Assembly: GCA_017510705.1 (NCBI GenBank)
Contig: JAFWMO010000003.1
Span: 1-64,000, forward strand
Origin: Candidatus Saccharimonadota bacterium
GTDB taxonomy: Bacteria; Patescibacteriota; Saccharimonadia; Saccharimonadales; Saccharimonadaceae
DNA: 64,000 bases
Direction: 5' to 3'
Shown: positions 62,751-64,000 of the stretch, piece after piece
How the letters are laid out: every line of letters begins with the position of its first letter
Numbering within the stretch: the stretch's first letter is position 1
Notes under the pieces: model-generated
What the model saw: only the letters and a program-made list of their open reading frames with translations
Databases searched by the model: none
Told to the model about the DNA's origin: nothing
Translations under genes and position numbers: made by a program

Positions 62751-64000
62751 AATTTGTATCGGCTATACGCATAAGTTCGTTGTATTTGGCAATGCGGTCA
62801 GTACGAGAGAGGGAACCGGTCTTGATTTGCCCAGTGCCTAGGCCGACTGCAAGGTGAGCAATCGTAACATCCTCGGTCTCGCCTGAACGGTGCGACATAA
62901 TGGTTTTATATCCAGCTTTTTTGGCCATCAAAACTGCGTCGATAGTTTCGGAAAGAGAACCAATTTGATTTGGCTTGATAAGAATTGCATTAGCAACACC
63001 GTCTTTTATGCCACGTGCTAGGAGCTCAGTGTTCGTTACGAATAAATCATCCCCTACGAGTTGGATACGATTACCAAGACGCTCGGTCATGATCCTCCAA
63101 TTTTCCCAGTCATTTTCGGCGAGGCCATCTTCTATGGAAACCACTGGATAATTGTCAATAATCCAGGTGTACCAGTTGATAAGGTCGTCGGCAGATTTCC
63201 AGTCGCCATTGGTTTTTAGGACATAGTGGCCATTGTCGTAAAATTCAGATGCAGCAATATCCATAGCAATTGCAATATCCGTGCCAAATGTGTATCTAGT
63301 TTTCTCAACTGCAAGTTTGATGCATTCAAGTGGCTCATTATTGCCATCACGGACAAATGGAGCATAGCCGCCCTCATCGCCAACGGTGGTAGGATAGCCG
63401 CGCTCCTTCAAGACGTCTTTCAGGGCATGAAAAACTTCCGCGCCCATGCGTACAGCCTCGGCAATATTACCAGCACCGCGTGGGATAATCATATATTCTT
63501 GAAAATCAGTAGCCCATGAGGCATGTTCGCCGCCATTCATTACATTCATCATTGGCATTGGGATAGACATTTGGTCTGTGGTACCAGCAAGTTCTGCGAC
63601 GTATTTGTATAGTGGCATTTTTCTAGCCATAGCATTAGCCTTGGCGTTGGCAAGCGAAACTGCGAGGATAGCATTGGCACCGAGATTGGTTTTGTTTTTG
63701 GTGCCGTCTAGCTCCAACATTAGATTGTCAACTATGTGTTGGTCTGAAGTATTGCCTACTAGAATATCTTTGATTTTGGAGTTAACATTCCAAACTGCTT
63801 TCAAGACGCCTTTGCCATTGTAGCGCGTCTCGTCTTTGTCGCGAAGCTCTAAGGCTTCTAGGGAGCCGGTGGAGGCGCCAGACGGAACAATGGCGCGACC
63901 AAACCCACCATTTTCTAAATAGACCTCTGCCTCTACGGTAGGGTTGCCACGCGAATCCAAAACTTGTCTTGCTTTGATATTAGAAATTACAAAATTATCC
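62728..64000 (-). CDS. eno: Enolase (partial, continues beyond the window)
   Basis: The C-terminal 424 residues of enolase; the frame remains open to the window edge ([25 protein letters not shown]), so only a few N-terminal residues are missing. Active-site blocks are [34 protein letters not shown] with the catalytic Lys, and SHRSGETED. It converts 2-phosphoglycerate to phosphoenolpyruvate, giving this region a second glycolytic gene beside gap. It is tail to tail with the LOG gene. Confidence 0.97.
   Translation of the reverse strand, partial: DNFVISNIKARQVLDSRGNPTVEAEVYLENGGFGRAIVPSGASTGSLEALELRDKDETRYNGKGVLKAVWNVNSKIKDILVGNTSDQHIVDNLMLELDGTKNKTNLGANAILAVSLANAKANAMARKMPLYKYVAELAGTTDQMSIPMPMMNVMNGGEHASWATDFQEYMIIPRGAGNIAEAVRMGAEVFHALKDVLKERGYPTTVGDEGGYAPFVRDGNNEPLECIKLAVEKTRYTFGTDIAIAMDIAASEFYDNGHYVLKTNGDWKSADDLINWYTWIIDNYPVVSIEDGLAENDWENWRIMTERLGNRIQLVGDDLFVTNTELLARGIKDGVANAILIKPNQIGSLSETIDAVLMAKKAGYKTIMSHRSGETEDVTIAHLAVGLGTGQIKTGSLSRTDRIAKYNELMRIADTNSRLGLSY

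Overview
The window looks like part of a Candidate Phyla Radiation genome, most probably Candidatus Saccharibacteria (TM7). The evidence is very tight packing with 1-8 nt gene overlaps, a compact alanyl-tRNA synthetase that ends after its editing domain, an RpoC without zinc cysteines, a fused RuvX-MltG, FISUMP-type surface proteins, and many genes whose -10 box lies 6-7 nt before the ATG (leaderless mRNAs). UGA is used as a normal stop (typA, ung, trmD), so the recoded Absconditabacteria and Gracilibacteria are excluded. The phylum is an inference from these traits, not from a marker-gene comparison.

Layout. 1-8060: khpA-like KH protein, then rpoB-rpoC with two upstream promoters and a strong terminator. 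8078-10734: queH-queA-tgt, the late steps of queuosine tRNA modification. 10766-16480: two membrane proteins and a heterodimeric ABC exporter in a run of overlapping genes. 16481-18575: an orphan, hypervariable C-type-lectin-like (FISUMP) cassette tail-to-tail with a secreted FISUMP protein that has a structured 5' leader. 18576-20954: ung-tdk-tmk and a convergent dCMP deaminase. 21059-24278: a secreted cutinase-like/VWA fusion and two unknown genes. 24394-28001: typA, tatD and small genes. 27939-33840: DUF1846 protein, cysteine desulfurase, mnmA, an ORF6N/phospholipase-D-like protein and small membrane peptides. 34298-36653: alaS, a 46-aa membrane peptide and a second orphan FISUMP cassette. 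36700-40589: actin-like PilM/FtsA family, rluB and a two-component pair. 40639-46036: envelope genes, including RuvX-MltG, LysM-CHAP and a GH13-like protein. 46323-51747: obgE, trmD, recG, rsmD. 51824-54836: a sortase-type surface protein, tRNA-Leu with a duplicated 3' end, unknown genes and a flavodoxin. 54907-64000: FAD-linked oxidase, trigger factor, rpsL-rpsG, gap-rpiB-rpe-pfkB-LOG, and convergent enolase running off the end.

The most striking pattern is a family of five GC-rich palindromic elements (about 100-195 bp) inserted in frame in tatD, mnmA, rluB, obgE and trmD, in both orientations and without stops. They are predicted to fold into hairpins whose stems differ between copies by compensating changes. 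Each copy is also bounded by its own, copy-specific inverted repeat. They resemble Rickettsia palindromic elements in behaviour but not in any sequence I recognise. A second pattern is a pair of FISUMP cassettes 20 kb apart that differ at 35 positions, 32 of them at codon positions 1 or 2, as expected of variable repeats of a diversity-generating retroelement whose template and reverse transcriptase lie outside this window. There is no rRNA, CRISPR array, transposase or reverse transcriptase in the window.
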